Positions 19,014 through 27,692 are shown, counted from the stretch's first letter. The stretch: DNA of 38,566 nucleotides from Bacteroidia bacterium (GCA_017995075.1 JAGOJO010000017.1:1-38566), one strand, 5' to 3'. Translations and numbers: made by a program. Notes: generated by a model not told the origin, from the letters alone.

Positions 19014-20006
19014 ATGACAGATAAACCATGGTATGAGCGGAGTTGGTGGCTGATTAAGGCCATCGTATTCCTGTTGTCGTGCTGGTTTATCTACCTGCAT
19101 ATTCGCGAAGAGATGTCGCTGGTGGGTGATTCCCGCCGGTTTTTTTTGCAGGCAATACAACTCAATACTACCGGATGGTGGCTTTGGTTTTTACTCTTGC
19201 TTTCTTTCATCAACTGGAGTATCGAAGCCTATAAATGGAAGTTCCTGATGCGTTCACTGGAAGAGGTGGATTTCATTAAAGCATTGCGCGCGTTTTTTAA
19301 CGGTGTTACCCTGAGTTTTTTCACCCCGAACAGAGCTGGCGAATTTGCAGGAAGAGTCATCTATCTCCGGTCTGAAAATACCATTAAGGGTGCCTTGTTG
19401 TCAGTCATCGGCAGTTCGTCGCAGTTATTGGTTACATTGCAGTTTGGTTTGCTGGCACTGATGTTTTTTATAGAGCGATTGGTGCAATGGAGTGAAATCG
19501 AATTTCTCGTTTTACGGATATCCGCTGCCGTTATGATTTTCTTGTGTACATGGGCATGGTTCCGTTGGCCGCGTTTGGTTCGGTTAACCGACAAGTTGAA
19601 TATCCGCACCGGATGGAAAGAAAAACTGCATGTATGGGAAACCTGTTCCCTGAATGATCTGCTGAAGGTCTGGCTGCTCTCCGTGCTTCGTTATTCCGTC
19701 TTTACTGCACAGTCGGTGTTGTTGTATGGATTGTTGGGTTTTCAGCCCGGAGTGGTGGAGGTGGCAGGCCTTACCGCATTGTCATATCTGTTCATCACCT
19801 TGATCCCAAGTATCGCTTTAGGTGAGTTGGGGATCAGAGGAAGTGTAAACATGGCGCTCTTCTACAGTGCTGGTGCCGCACCATCTGTGATCCTGCTGGC
19901 AACCTTCGGAATCTGGTTTATTAATCTGGCGTTCCCGGCATTGTTCGGAGCAACTTCTGTCTTGTTTCTTAAATTACGTAAACGGGTAACAGGAGCTACA
20001 CCATGA
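19014..20006 (+). CDS. Flippase-like membrane protein (LPG_synthase_TM family)
   Basis: The ATG at 19014 is preferred to an upstream TTG at 18993, because the TTG lies inside the terminator hairpin. The 330-residue product is a polytopic inner-membrane protein with about seven or eight hydrophobic spans. It carries the family motifs FFNGVTLSFFTPNRAGEFAGR (about 92-112) and TLIPSIALGELGIRGS near the C-terminus. This family includes the membrane part of lysylphosphatidylglycerol synthase (MprF) and proteins thought to move lipid-linked sugars. The lysyl-transferase domain is absent. The stop codon overlaps the glycosyltransferase start (ATGA), so the two are translationally coupled and probably act on one lipid or glycan pathway. 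Confidence 0.82.
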   Translation: MTDKPWYERSWWLIKAIVFLLSCWFIYLHIREEMSLVGDSRRFFLQAIQLNTTGWWLWFLLLLSFINWSIEAYKWKFLMRSLEEVDFIKALRAFFNGVTLSFFTPNRAGEFAGRVIYLRSENTIKGALLSVIGSSSQLLVTLQFGLLALMFFIERLVQWSEIEFLVLRISAAVMIFLCTWAWFRWPRLVRLTDKLNIRTGWKEKLHVWETCSLNDLLKVWLLSVLRYSVFTAQSVLLYGLLGFQPGVVEVAGLTALSYLFITLIPSIALGELGIRGSVNMALFYSAGAAPSVILLATFGIWFINLAFPALFGATSVLFLKLRKRVTGATP

Positions 20007-21103
20007 TTATCCTTGGATTGAATATACTGTATGCACTGCTGTTGCTGACGTTTTACATAGCTGTACGACGTCTGCAGAAATCACCCGTGCACCTTTCCGG
20101 CGATCTCCCGAAAGTCACTGTATTGGTTCCCTTGCGTAATGAAGCCGAGCATCTTCCCGGATTAATCGCCTCCCTGCAACAACAAAATTATCCGGCAGAA
20201 AAAACAAATTGGATTTTTATTGATGATCATAGCGATGACAAATCCATCGAGATTATCCGCTCGGTAAAAGACTCCCGTATTACTCTCGTACAACTAGCCC
20301 CGGACAAGACTGGAAAAAAAGAAGCATTGCGCCTCGGTGTTGAATCATCTGCTACCGAATGGATATGTACCACTGACGCTGATTGTTTGTTGAAAGAAGG
20401 ATGGCTTACACAATTGGTAAGTACTTCCATTGAAAAAAACGCAGTCATGGTATGCGGAATGGTGAAAGTTTCGCCGGATCATCAGCTCTGGCCCGGATTT
20501 CAGGCAATGGAAACGGCAGTTTTACAGAGTGCAGGAGCAGGGTCGCTGGCCATGCAACAACCATTGCTCAATACAGGTGCCTCCCTGTGTTTTTTAAAAT
20601 CTGCCTGGAAAGAAGTTGACGGATATCAATCACATGCCCATATTGCTTCAGGAGATGATACTTTTCTGATGTTGCATTTCATGAAGCATTTTCCGGGAAG
20701 AGTAGTGCCCTCCATTCATCAGGATGCTGTTGTGCAGACCTATCCGATGCCGGACTTCACATCACTCCTGCGGCAACGAATCAGATGGAACGGAAAAGTT
20801 AAACATTATGAGCCGGGTTATATTCACCTCGTAGGTGCCATTGTCATGCTTGCTTCAGCCGGATGGGTTTTCGCTGTAGTGGGAGCACTGACAGGAATGT
20901 ACGACATCGAACTTCTGCCAGTGATTCTGGCCATCAGATTAATCTCCGAAACCATCCTTACTTCCGTCTGGACGGGAATAACCGGACAATCTTTTAAACT
21001 TATTTCACTGCTGGGAATGTCGGTGTTTTATCCGTTTTTCACCTTGTTTTCCTTTATAATCAGACCATTTATGAAGAATGGATGGAAAGGAAGACCTTTG
21101 TGA
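20003..21103 (+). CDS. Family 2 glycosyltransferase, membrane-bound
   Basis: The 366-residue protein has an N-terminal hydrophobic anchor (about 1-21), then a GT-A fold. VTVLVPLRNEAEHLPGLI opens the nucleotide-binding part, IDDHS (73-77) holds the first aspartates, TTDADC (123-128) carries the metal-binding DxD, SGDDTF (216-221) is the acceptor/catalytic region and QRIRW (258-262) matches the QxxRW motif of processive and polyprenol-linked enzymes. Two or three C-terminal membrane spans follow (about 273-355). It would transfer a sugar from a nucleotide donor at the inner face of the membrane; the acceptor is unknown. It overlaps the flippase-like gene by four bases. Confidence 0.88.
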   Translation: MIILGLNILYALLLLTFYIAVRRLQKSPVHLSGDLPKVTVLVPLRNEAEHLPGLIASLQQQNYPAEKTNWIFIDDHSDDKSIEIIRSVKDSRITLVQLAPDKTGKKEALRLGVESSATEWICTTDADCLLKEGWLTQLVSTSIEKNAVMVCGMVKVSPDHQLWPGFQAMETAVLQSAGAGSLAMQQPLLNTGASLCFLKSAWKEVDGYQSHAHIASGDDTFLMLHFMKHFPGRVVPSIHQDAVVQTYPMPDFTSLLRQRIRWNGKVKHYEPGYIHLVGAIVMLASAGWVFAVVGALTGMYDIELLPVILAIRLISETILTSVWTGITGQSFKLISLLGMSVFYPFFTLFSFIIRPFMKNGWKGRPL

Positions 21104-21172
21104 ATAATTGATGCAACTACAGGGCAATAAAGGCCTCATTTTTCCCTTATTTTGCAGTACAATTACATAGCT

Positions 21173-22756
21173 ATGAAAAGAATTTCTCTGATTATACTTC
21201 TCTTCCTCTTCACCGGTAATCTTGTTGCACAGAAAAAGCAGCCTGCAATCAAGCCATATACTCCGGATGAAGCTAAAGAATTCAAAAAGGAAGCGGAAGC
21301 ATTGTACAAAGGTCTGAGCTACGGTGATGCATTGAAGATCTATGAAAGACTTGTGCTCACGGAACCCAACAATGCTGACTTTAATCATAAGCTCGGTATG
21401 TGTTACCTTCTTACCAATATTGCGAAACATAAAGCGGTTTCTTATCTCGAGTTTGCATCGAATGCCAATACCAAGGAAAAACCGAAAGATGTTTTATTCG
21501 ATTTGGGAAAGGCGTATCACTATGCCGGACTTTATGACAAAGCTATTGAAACCTATGAGGCATTTCGTGTCGAGAAAGGTGGTACAGTAGATGCAAAGCT
21601 GAAGTTTGATATGTGGGTGGAATGGAGTCACAATGCAAAAAGTTTGACTGCTAATCCTATGCCATGTACATGGGCTAATCTCGGCAAAACAATCAATTCT
21701 GATCGAGCAGATTTTCGTCCGATCATGGGTGCTGCAGATACCATTGTGTATTTTTCTACCAAGAAGAAAGGAACCACCGGCGGACTCGTAGATGAACTAG
21801 GGGAATCTCCTTCTGATGTTATGTTCTTCACACAAAATGATACCAGCCGATCAAAGGTGAAGAATGTAGGGATCACTGTTAATACAGAGTTCTATGAAGA
21901 AACAATGTTCCTCAATATGACTGGTGATCGCATGTTGATTTACCGTGAAGGTCCTGATGCAAGTGGTGATATTTATATTTCGGAATTACAGGGGAAAACC
22001 TGGACAAAGCCTGTACTTATCAATAAAGATTTTCAAACCAAGGTACTCGAAACAGGAGCAACAATGACACCTGACGGCCTTACGTTGTATTTCTCTGCAG
22101 AGGCTGTTGACGGAAAAACCGGAAAGGATATTTACAAGAGCACACGTACCGAATCTACAGGTTGGGGAAAACCGGAACGATTAAGTGATGTTATCAACAC
22201 AAAAGGCGATGAAGATTTTCCTCTCATCTGGCTCGATGGAAAAACGATGTTGTTCAGCTCTACCGGACACCAAAGTATGGGCGGACTCGACGTATTTGCT
22301 TCCATGAAAAACAGCGAATCAGAAGAGTTCAGTAAACCGATAAATATGGGATATCCGATAAATTCCGTTTACGATGATTACAATCTCGCGATTACCTGCG
22401 ATGCAAAAACTGCTTACATGGCAGCTGTGCGTGATAGTGGTTTAGGAGATTATGATATTTACAAAGTGCAATTTGAAAAGCCGATCCTGCCTACGAGTCT
22501 GACATGGGTACAGGGAAGAGGAATTACCAATCTCGGAACACCGGCGAAAGGCGCCTTTGTGTATATCACTGCTGCCGGATCCGGAACATCAGTGGCCACC
22601 ATCGAAGCGAATGCTGCCAATGGAAGATTTGACATTGCATTGCCTCCGGGAACTTATAAAATTGTAATGAAGCACCCGAAGGCCGGCAAAGCAGAAACAG
22701 AAATTACTGTTGATCCTAATTCTTACAAAGTTGTAGTTGATTTAAAATTCCCATAA
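21173..22756 (+). CDS. Periplasmic TPR/PD40 protein resembling PorE without the OmpA domain
   Basis: The start is set at the ATG at 21173, not a TTG 21 bases upstream, because it begins a clean signal peptide (MKRISLIILLFLFTGNLVAQ). The 527-residue protein has TPR-like helices (about 33-135), a PD40/WD40-like beta-propeller (about 165-440, with DIYISELQGKTWTKPVLINK and DIYKSTRTESTGWGKPERLS) and a carboxypeptidase-regulatory-like beta sandwich (about 450-527: GAFVYITAAGSGTSVATIE, then LPPGTYKIVM). T9SS component PorE has this order followed by an OmpA-like peptidoglycan-binding domain, which is missing here. No lipoprotein cysteine follows the signal peptide. The role could be in T9SS or cell-envelope scaffolding. 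Confidence 0.78.
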   Translation: MKRISLIILLFLFTGNLVAQKKQPAIKPYTPDEAKEFKKEAEALYKGLSYGDALKIYERLVLTEPNNADFNHKLGMCYLLTNIAKHKAVSYLEFASNANTKEKPKDVLFDLGKAYHYAGLYDKAIETYEAFRVEKGGTVDAKLKFDMWVEWSHNAKSLTANPMPCTWANLGKTINSDRADFRPIMGAADTIVYFSTKKKGTTGGLVDELGESPSDVMFFTQNDTSRSKVKNVGITVNTEFYEETMFLNMTGDRMLIYREGPDASGDIYISELQGKTWTKPVLINKDFQTKVLETGATMTPDGLTLYFSAEAVDGKTGKDIYKSTRTESTGWGKPERLSDVINTKGDEDFPLIWLDGKTMLFSSTGHQSMGGLDVFASMKNSESEEFSKPINMGYPINSVYDDYNLAITCDAKTAYMAAVRDSGLGDYDIYKVQFEKPILPTSLTWVQGRGITNLGTPAKGAFVYITAAGSGTSVATIEANAANGRFDIALPPGTYKIVMKHPKAGKAETEITVDPNSYKVVVDLKFP

Positions 22757-22779
22757 CGGGTACGCCTTAACGCATTTCC

Positions 22780-23547
22780 ATGATAAAGCTTCATAAGCCA
22801 CTTGCCTTTTTCGATCTTGAAACTACCGGTATTACTGTAGGGGCTGATCGTATTGTAGAGATCAGTATATTGAAATTAATGCCTGATGGTTCAAAATCAG
22901 TGCTCACAAAAAGAGTAAACCCGGAGATACCTATTCCCGAGGGAGCATCAAAAGTGCATGGAATCTACGATAAAGATGTAGCAAATGAACCTACATTCAA
23001 GCAAGTGGCTCCGGAGATTTCCGCATTCATAGGCAATGCAGATCTGGCAGGCTATAATTCCAATAAATTTGATATTCCGATGCTGGTGGATGAATTTCTC
23101 AGGGTAGAAATTACTTTTGATATGAAAGGCCGCCGCATGGTTGATGTACAGAATATTTTTCACAAGATGGAGCAACGTACTCTTTCTGCAGCTTATAAAT
23201 TTTATTGCCAGAAGGAAATTGAGAATGCCCACAGCGCCGAGGCCGATATAATGGCTACCTACGAAGTGTTTGTTGCCCAATTAGAGCGCTATCCTGACCT
23301 TGCAAAGGATGTAGACGGGTTACACCAATTTACCGCAATGACGCAAAACGTAGACCTCGCCGGACGCATTGTTTTTAATGAGAAAAAGGAGGAAGTCTTC
23401 AACTTCGGAAAACATAAAGGACGCTCAGTAGCTGAAGTTTTTGAAAAGGAGCCATCTTATTACGATTGGATGCTGAAAGGTGATTTCCCGGCTGAAACAA
23501 AGCAGGTATTGACGGCGCTACGGTTAAGAGGGTTGAGTTCGAAGTAG
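22780..23547 (+). CDS. DEDDh 3'-5' exonuclease (DnaQ-like)
   Basis: The 255-residue protein has a complete DEDDh exonuclease site: D12 and E14 (FFDLETTG), D98 (NSNKFDIPML), H151 and D156 (NAHSAEADI). The domain ends near residue 170. The C-terminal tail (about 205-255: NFGKHKGRSVAEVFEKEPSY, then YDWML) is a small extra module seen on many Bacteroidota DnaQ-like proteins. It is probably a DNA repair or proofreading-type nuclease, but the replicative epsilon role cannot be claimed. It starts 23 bases after the PD40 gene. Its last 145 bases are repeated almost exactly at 27331-27476. Confidence 0.87.
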   Translation: MIKLHKPLAFFDLETTGITVGADRIVEISILKLMPDGSKSVLTKRVNPEIPIPEGASKVHGIYDKDVANEPTFKQVAPEISAFIGNADLAGYNSNKFDIPMLVDEFLRVEITFDMKGRRMVDVQNIFHKMEQRTLSAAYKFYCQKEIENAHSAEADIMATYEVFVAQLERYPDLAKDVDGLHQFTAMTQNVDLAGRIVFNEKKEEVFNFGKHKGRSVAEVFEKEPSYYDWMLKGDFPAETKQVLTALRLRGLSSK

Positions 23548-23548
23548 A
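23403..23548 (+). repeat. Direct repeat, left copy: 3' end of the exonuclease gene
   Basis: This 146-base stretch, ending one base past the exonuclease stop codon, recurs at 27331-27476 with two mismatches by eye (23412 A to 27340 G; 23530 G to 27458 A). The copies are 3,928 bases apart and bracket the first giant LamG gene. Confidence 0.95.
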
Positions 23549-23853
23549 GTTTTTCTCGGTAGTTTGCTGATTGAAAACTATTTAATCTTTTTGGTGACAA
23601 GACTTAAAGCCTTGTTTTTTAGAATAAACTGATTAAAACAGATGGTTTTCGGTTGTATATCAGAAAACAAGGTTTTAATTAGAAAGGTTAATGTATTTTC
23701 AGGCGAAGATTCAAATTGGAGATTTATAGTCTTTTTTACCATTAAAATCGTGATGTTCGCAGTTTTATAGAAGGTGTTTATGTAATTTATTAAATTTGAT
23801 AGTGTTTTTTTTAAAAAGATCAATACATTCGTTTTGAATTAAAACCTTGGTAT
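23549..23853. other. AT-rich intergenic region before the first LamG gene
   Basis: No gene is supported. CCTTGTTTT (23610-23618) and AAAACAAGG (23664-23672) form a widely spaced inverted repeat that might be part of a terminator. TACATTCG at 23824-23831 resembles a -7 box, but no well-spaced -33 TTG accompanies it. An open frame on the - strand (23578-23823) is low-complexity and unconvincing. Confidence 0.5.
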
Positions 23854-26800
23854 ATGAAATTTGTTGGTTTGATTTCACTGACATTGTTTATTTCTTTTGT
23901 CAGTTATGCTCAACTTTCACAGGATGGATTGTTGTTCGATGGAATTGATGATCGTGTGATAGTTCCTTTTAATTCAGCTTATAGTGTAGGAGCTGGGGAT
24001 ATTACTATTGAGGCAATTATCAGAGCCGATTCTATTTCGGGAGGGTCGTTTCATGAATATCTTGTTACACAGTATTCTACATCTGGGGCAACCGGATTTG
24101 CATTTGAATTGGATTATAACGGTAACCCACGATTTACTGTGAATGGTATTGGTTACAGCACTTCAACTCCGAATAGTGTTCGCGATGGTTTATGTCATCA
24201 TATAGCTGTTTCTCGTAAGGACACTATTTTAAGTTTCTATATAGATGGAGTATTATTACCATGGAATTTTAATTCAAATACGTTTATTAACTCAGCGAAT
24301 AACCTTTGTATTGGTTCCCGTGATTTTATTTCAAGTCCAAGGACCTTCAATGGACTAATTAAAGAAGTGAGAATTTGGAATGTAGCCCGAACACAATCAC
24401 AGATATTGTCATTCATCAATACTGTTGTACCTGCCAGCTCTACAGGACTTATTGGATATTGGCGGTTTAACAATATTTCAGGCCAAAATGTAACAGATAT
24501 GTCGCTTTTAGGAAATGATGGTGTTCTTGGAAATTCATCTGCAATCGAATTGCGTGATCCAGTGATAGGAACTGGTTGCCCATCATGTTTGCAAACTGCT
24601 GCAGTAGTTACATCGATTGGGCCGACTTCATTTTGTATCGGTGATAGTGTTTTGTTGTCTGCGAATACAGGGCTCGCATTTTCTTATCAATGGCATAAAA
24701 ATGGAGTTCCTATATCTGGTGCGTTTTCTTCAACTTTTTATGCAAAGACAACAGGAACTTATTCAGTAAAATTGGTAAATTCAGGGGGATGCACCTCTTT
24801 TTCAAATGCCGTGGATGTAGTCCAACTTCTTGATAATGCCGGTGGCATAACTTGCGACGCATATTATATTGGCTCATGGGCTTGTCTGAATGGTGGTGGG
24901 AATTACCGGACATTAAGTGCAGCAATAGGATCAGGTTATACCTATCAATGGACGAGAAATGGCGCAATTCTTCCCGGTAAAACAAATTACTATCTATATA
25001 CATCTACTCCAGGTGTATATAATTGTATAGTTGCTGTTGGTAATTGTTCAAGGATTACCACAGATTTTACGCTTGGTGAAAATCCGGTATATATATTAAG
25101 TCAAGGTGTGCCGACATCATGTTCGTTACCCGTGCAGCTAACTGCTTCTCGCCAATATGGAAATTCAAATACTAATACTATCTATACCTGGAAGGAATGG
25201 GGGGTTCCGGTGGTAACTTCAAACAGCTCTAGTTTTCAAGCAACTCACACTGGCTTGTATACTTGCACAGTCACGGATGCCGTTTGCCCTGATAGCGTTA
25301 CTGCTAATCCCAAATATGTAAGTATTGGTCAGCTGCCTTCACCACTGATTGGTCCAGGTGCCGCTCAAACGGTAAGTGATTGTAGTTTTTCATTAATGAA
25401 TTTATTTTTACAAGATTTATCAGGAGGGTTATATCCGAATGACCCTACAATTACCTCTATATATTGGATGTATAATAATTCACTTCTTCTTAGCGGTACG
25501 AATCAGTCAATATGGGTACATAAAAGCGGCTATTATTATGCATCAATAAGCTCTTCTGTCTGCTTGCCAGTTAATAATAGCCTGTCCCCAAAGATTGTTT
25601 TGCTAACCAAATCTTTTTTCCCTCCCCAGATTTATCACGGTTCTCTTACAAATTGTACGCAAGTTTCTTTAAGTGTGGATTCCTATTGGTTAGGATATCA
25701 ATGGAAACGTAATGGTTTAAATATTCCGGGTGCTACTAATCATAACTATACCGCTACTCAGAGCGGTAGTTACACATGTGAGTTGTTCAATGATTGCGGT
25801 TCGGTAATAACATCAGCTAAAACTGTTACAATTATTGGGTCAACTCAAGGATTTATTTCAGCTCCCAATGGAACAGTGGTTTGTTCTAATTTAAGTGTAA
25901 TGTTAAAGGCACCAACAGGTGCTGGAAATTCCTATGAATGGAAACTAAATGGAAATAGCATATTAAATGCAAATAACAGTAGTTATACAACAAATATTCC
26001 TGGCGTGTATACTTGTTTGGTTACCACTACCTGCAATACTTTTCTATCAAACCAGATAACGCTTATTTCAGGTCCAACTGTGCCCTCTACACCAACATCA
26101 ATACAAGGGTCTATATTAATTTGTCCGGGTTCAAACAATGTGGTATATAGTATTTCACCGGTTTTGGGTGCTACTGGTTATATTTGGACTATCCCTGCCC
26201 TTTCTGGCATCAATTTGGTTTCTGGGCAAGGTACTAACAGTATTAGCGTTGATTTCACAACTTCTTTTGATTCTCTATCATTATCTGTGGTAGCGACTAA
26301 TATCTGTGGATCAAGTTTTCCGGCAGTAAAAACAATTTATTCCCTTTTGCCAGCAAAACCTGGTGCGATTTCCGGGTTGACAAATGGTGTTTGTTCTTCA
26401 ATTCAAACATATTCAATTTCCTCTGTTAGTCAAGCTACTTCTTATTCCTGGACTATTCCTGTTGGCTCTACGATTGTTGGTGGTCAGGGAACTTCTTCAT
26501 TGAGCGTCTCTTATCCGTTAAACTTTGGATCGGATTCACTAAGAGTAGTTGGAATAAATTCATGTGGAGTAGGTAGTTCAAGAGCTGTTTTTATTAAAGG
26601 CCGCCCATCAACTCCTCCTACCATTAGCGGCGCAATAAATGTATGCGCCGGACAAACCGGCTTAAATTATACTATCAGTCCGGTGTATGGCGCCACATCA
26701 TATGCTTGGACCAAACCAACCGGCGCGACAATTACTAACGGTCAGGGTACTACGCAAATTGTCATGACTATGGGGGCTGCTTCGGGGGCACTAAAAGTGA

Positions 26801-27120
26801 AGTCGTCCAATTCCTGCGGAGTGAGTTCCAATAAAACACTTGCCTTGAATGTGGTTTGCAGAGAGGAAGAAATGTTGGTTGAATCTCCAATTACTGTTTT
26901 CCCCAATCCTTCAAGTGGTGTTTTTCAATTAAGTAAACCAGAGGATTCTATAGATCCTGTTGCTGTTTTCGTTTACAATAGTACAGGCGAACTGGTTGAA
27001 CAGTTTGAAATGGTCGATGAAATGGAATATGAAATTGGATTGAAATATAGTGCCGGCCTTTATCTCATGAAAATTCACTCAGCTAGTGGTAGTAGTTATA
27101 CGAAGTTGTTGAAACTTTAA
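23854..27120 (+). CDS. Giant T9SS surface protein: LamG, Ig-like and PKD-like repeats (copy 1)
   Basis: The 1,088-residue protein has a signal peptide (MKFVGLISLTLFISFVSYAQ). A LamG/concanavalin-like domain spans about 22-236 (LLFDGIDDRVIVPF, then FNGLIKEVRIWN, GYWRFNN). GCPSC follows at 241-245. Ig-like repeats near 250-322, 333-405, 415-488, 593-660 and 668-738 carry the pattern YQW..NG..I.GA...Y.A...G.Y.C. Three PKD-like repeats (about 750-830, 838-915, 920-1001) carry GAT.Y.WT.P.GA.I..GQGT. The C-terminus is a type A sorting domain (VFPNPSSGVFQLS, then SAGLYLMKIHSASG). It should be a surface adhesin or matrix-binding protein exported by T9SS. Base composition is AT-richer than the core genes. 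It lies between two copies of the exonuclease 3' end. Confidence 0.88.
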   Translation: MKFVGLISLTLFISFVSYAQLSQDGLLFDGIDDRVIVPFNSAYSVGAGDITIEAIIRADSISGGSFHEYLVTQYSTSGATGFAFELDYNGNPRFTVNGIGYSTSTPNSVRDGLCHHIAVSRKDTILSFYIDGVLLPWNFNSNTFINSANNLCIGSRDFISSPRTFNGLIKEVRIWNVARTQSQILSFINTVVPASSTGLIGYWRFNNISGQNVTDMSLLGNDGVLGNSSAIELRDPVIGTGCPSCLQTAAVVTSIGPTSFCIGDSVLLSANTGLAFSYQWHKNGVPISGAFSSTFYAKTTGTYSVKLVNSGGCTSFSNAVDVVQLLDNAGGITCDAYYIGSWACLNGGGNYRTLSAAIGSGYTYQWTRNGAILPGKTNYYLYTSTPGVYNCIVAVGNCSRITTDFTLGENPVYILSQGVPTSCSLPVQLTASRQYGNSNTNTIYTWKEWGVPVVTSNSSSFQATHTGLYTCTVTDAVCPDSVTANPKYVSIGQLPSPLIGPGAAQTVSDCSFSLMNLFLQDLSGGLYPNDPTITSIYWMYNNSLLLSGTNQSIWVHKSGYYYASISSSVCLPVNNSLSPKIVLLTKSFFPPQIYHGSLTNCTQVSLSVDSYWLGYQWKRNGLNIPGATNHNYTATQSGSYTCELFNDCGSVITSAKTVTIIGSTQGFISAPNGTVVCSNLSVMLKAPTGAGNSYEWKLNGNSILNANNSSYTTNIPGVYTCLVTTTCNTFLSNQITLISGPTVPSTPTSIQGSILICPGSNNVVYSISPVLGATGYIWTIPALSGINLVSGQGTNSISVDFTTSFDSLSLSVVATNICGSSFPAVKTIYSLLPAKPGAISGLTNGVCSSIQTYSISSVSQATSYSWTIPVGSTIVGGQGTSSLSVSYPLNFGSDSLRVVGINSCGVGSSRAVFIKGRPSTPPTISGAINVCAGQTGLNYTISPVYGATSYAWTKPTGATITNGQGTTQIVMTMGAASGALKVKSSNSCGVSSNKTLALNVVCREEEMLVESPITVFPNPSSGVFQLSKPEDSIDPVAVFVYNSTGELVEQFEMVDEMEYEIGLKYSAGLYLMKIHSASGSSYTKLLKL

Positions 27121-27187
27121 TAAACTACCATGTATCATTGCTGTTGGAATCGAAAGTGGACTGAGTCTTCGCATTAGAAAGAAAATT

Positions 27188-27208
27188 CACTCATAGCTGT
27201 AATGAGTG
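27188..27208 (+). terminator. Short hairpin after LamG copy 1
   Basis: CACTCAT (27188-27194) pairs with ATGAGTG (27202-27208) around a 7-base loop, 67 bases after the stop codon. There is no T-run, so termination is uncertain. Confidence 0.3.
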
Positions 27209-27227
27209 GAAATTAGGCTATTACTTT

Positions 27228-27329
27228 CACGAATCCATATTCCCCAATTTCCCCACATTCCCCATCACAATCTTCAAATCATTCCAGACTTTGAAATCTT
27301 TGGCGTATAAAAGGTTGAGGCAGTTGACC
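27228..27329 (-). pseudogene. Gene-end remnant on the - strand, copy A
   Basis: Read on the - strand, this stretch encodes NLLYAKDFKVWNDLKIVMGN and then VGKLGNMDS followed by a stop. A diverged relative lies at 35991-36078. The reading frame cannot be extended upstream because it meets the exonuclease fragment at 27331. The pattern Y-x-K-D-F-x-V-W-x-D-x-K-I-V loosely recalls the last residues of polyprenyl-phosphate sugar transferases, but I cannot identify the family with confidence. Confidence 0.55.
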
Positions 27330-27330
27330 C

Positions 27331-27476
27331 CTTCGGAAAGCATAAAGGACGCTCAGTAGCTGAAGTTTTTGAAAAGGAGCCATCTTATTACGATTGGATG
27401 CTGAAAGGTGATTTCCCGGCTGAAACAAAGCAGGTATTGACGGCGCTACGGTTAAGAAGGTTGAGTTCGAAGTAGA
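27331..27476 (+). pseudogene. Displaced copy of the exonuclease 3' end
   Basis: The stretch repeats 23403-23548 with two mismatches. The reading frame stays open through to the same stop codon: one change is silent (AAA to AAG, Lys) and the other turns a Gly into Arg near the end. There is no start codon or exonuclease domain, so it is a fragment and not a gene. The repeat ends one base after the stop codon. Confidence 0.93.
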
Positions 27477-27557
27477 AGTGTAGGCCGGAATCCTCTAAAT
27501 CAAATCATAGGTATGTCTTTTAACGCATACTGCTAAAAGTATAATATTTTTGATTTT

Positions 27558-27587
27558 ATCCGTAAAATATATAGATATTTTACGGAT
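27558..27587. promoter_or_regulatory. 30-bp palindromic operator-like element 1
   Basis: ATCCGTAAAATAT (27558-27570) is a perfect inverted repeat of ATATTTTACGGAT (27575-27587) with a 4-base centre. It lies about 105 bases upstream of the AAA ATPase start and has the symmetry of a dimeric repressor site. Confidence 0.65.
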
Positions 27588-27650
27588 GTTATCGTAAAAA
27601 TCACACTAATTTCATGAAAACGCCCTTTTTTCTATTAAAATTCTGATTTC

Positions 27651-27680
27651 ATCCGAAAAAAACATATTATATTTACGGAT
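27651..27680. promoter_or_regulatory. 30-bp palindromic operator-like element 2, overlapping the probable -7 box
   Basis: This element is also exactly 30 bases long and has the same ends, ATCCG (27651-27655) and CGGAT (27676-27680), with a less symmetric AT-rich middle. It includes TATATTTA (27668-27675), a possible -7 element, and ends 12 bases before the start codon. Binding here would block transcription. Confidence 0.55.
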
Positions 27681-27692
27681 CAAATCGAAATT

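Larger units (their letters stand above)
27477..27692. other. Regulatory-looking spacer before the AAA ATPase gene
   Basis: Very AT-rich DNA containing the two palindromic elements described separately. No gene is supported. Confidence 0.5.

Noticed and set aside
23578-23823. 81-codon frame on the - strand before LamG copy 1
   Set aside because: AT-driven Lys/Ile/Asn-rich composition and no supporting signals.
23795-23831. Promoter TTTG...TACATTCG before LamG copy 1
   Set aside because: The spacer is about 25 bases, too long for the phylum consensus, and the -7 box has a mismatch.
27331-27476. Possible insertion sequence or transposon end at the exonuclease fragment
   Set aside because: There is no transposase, no terminal inverted repeat and no short target duplication; the match is simply a gene end.
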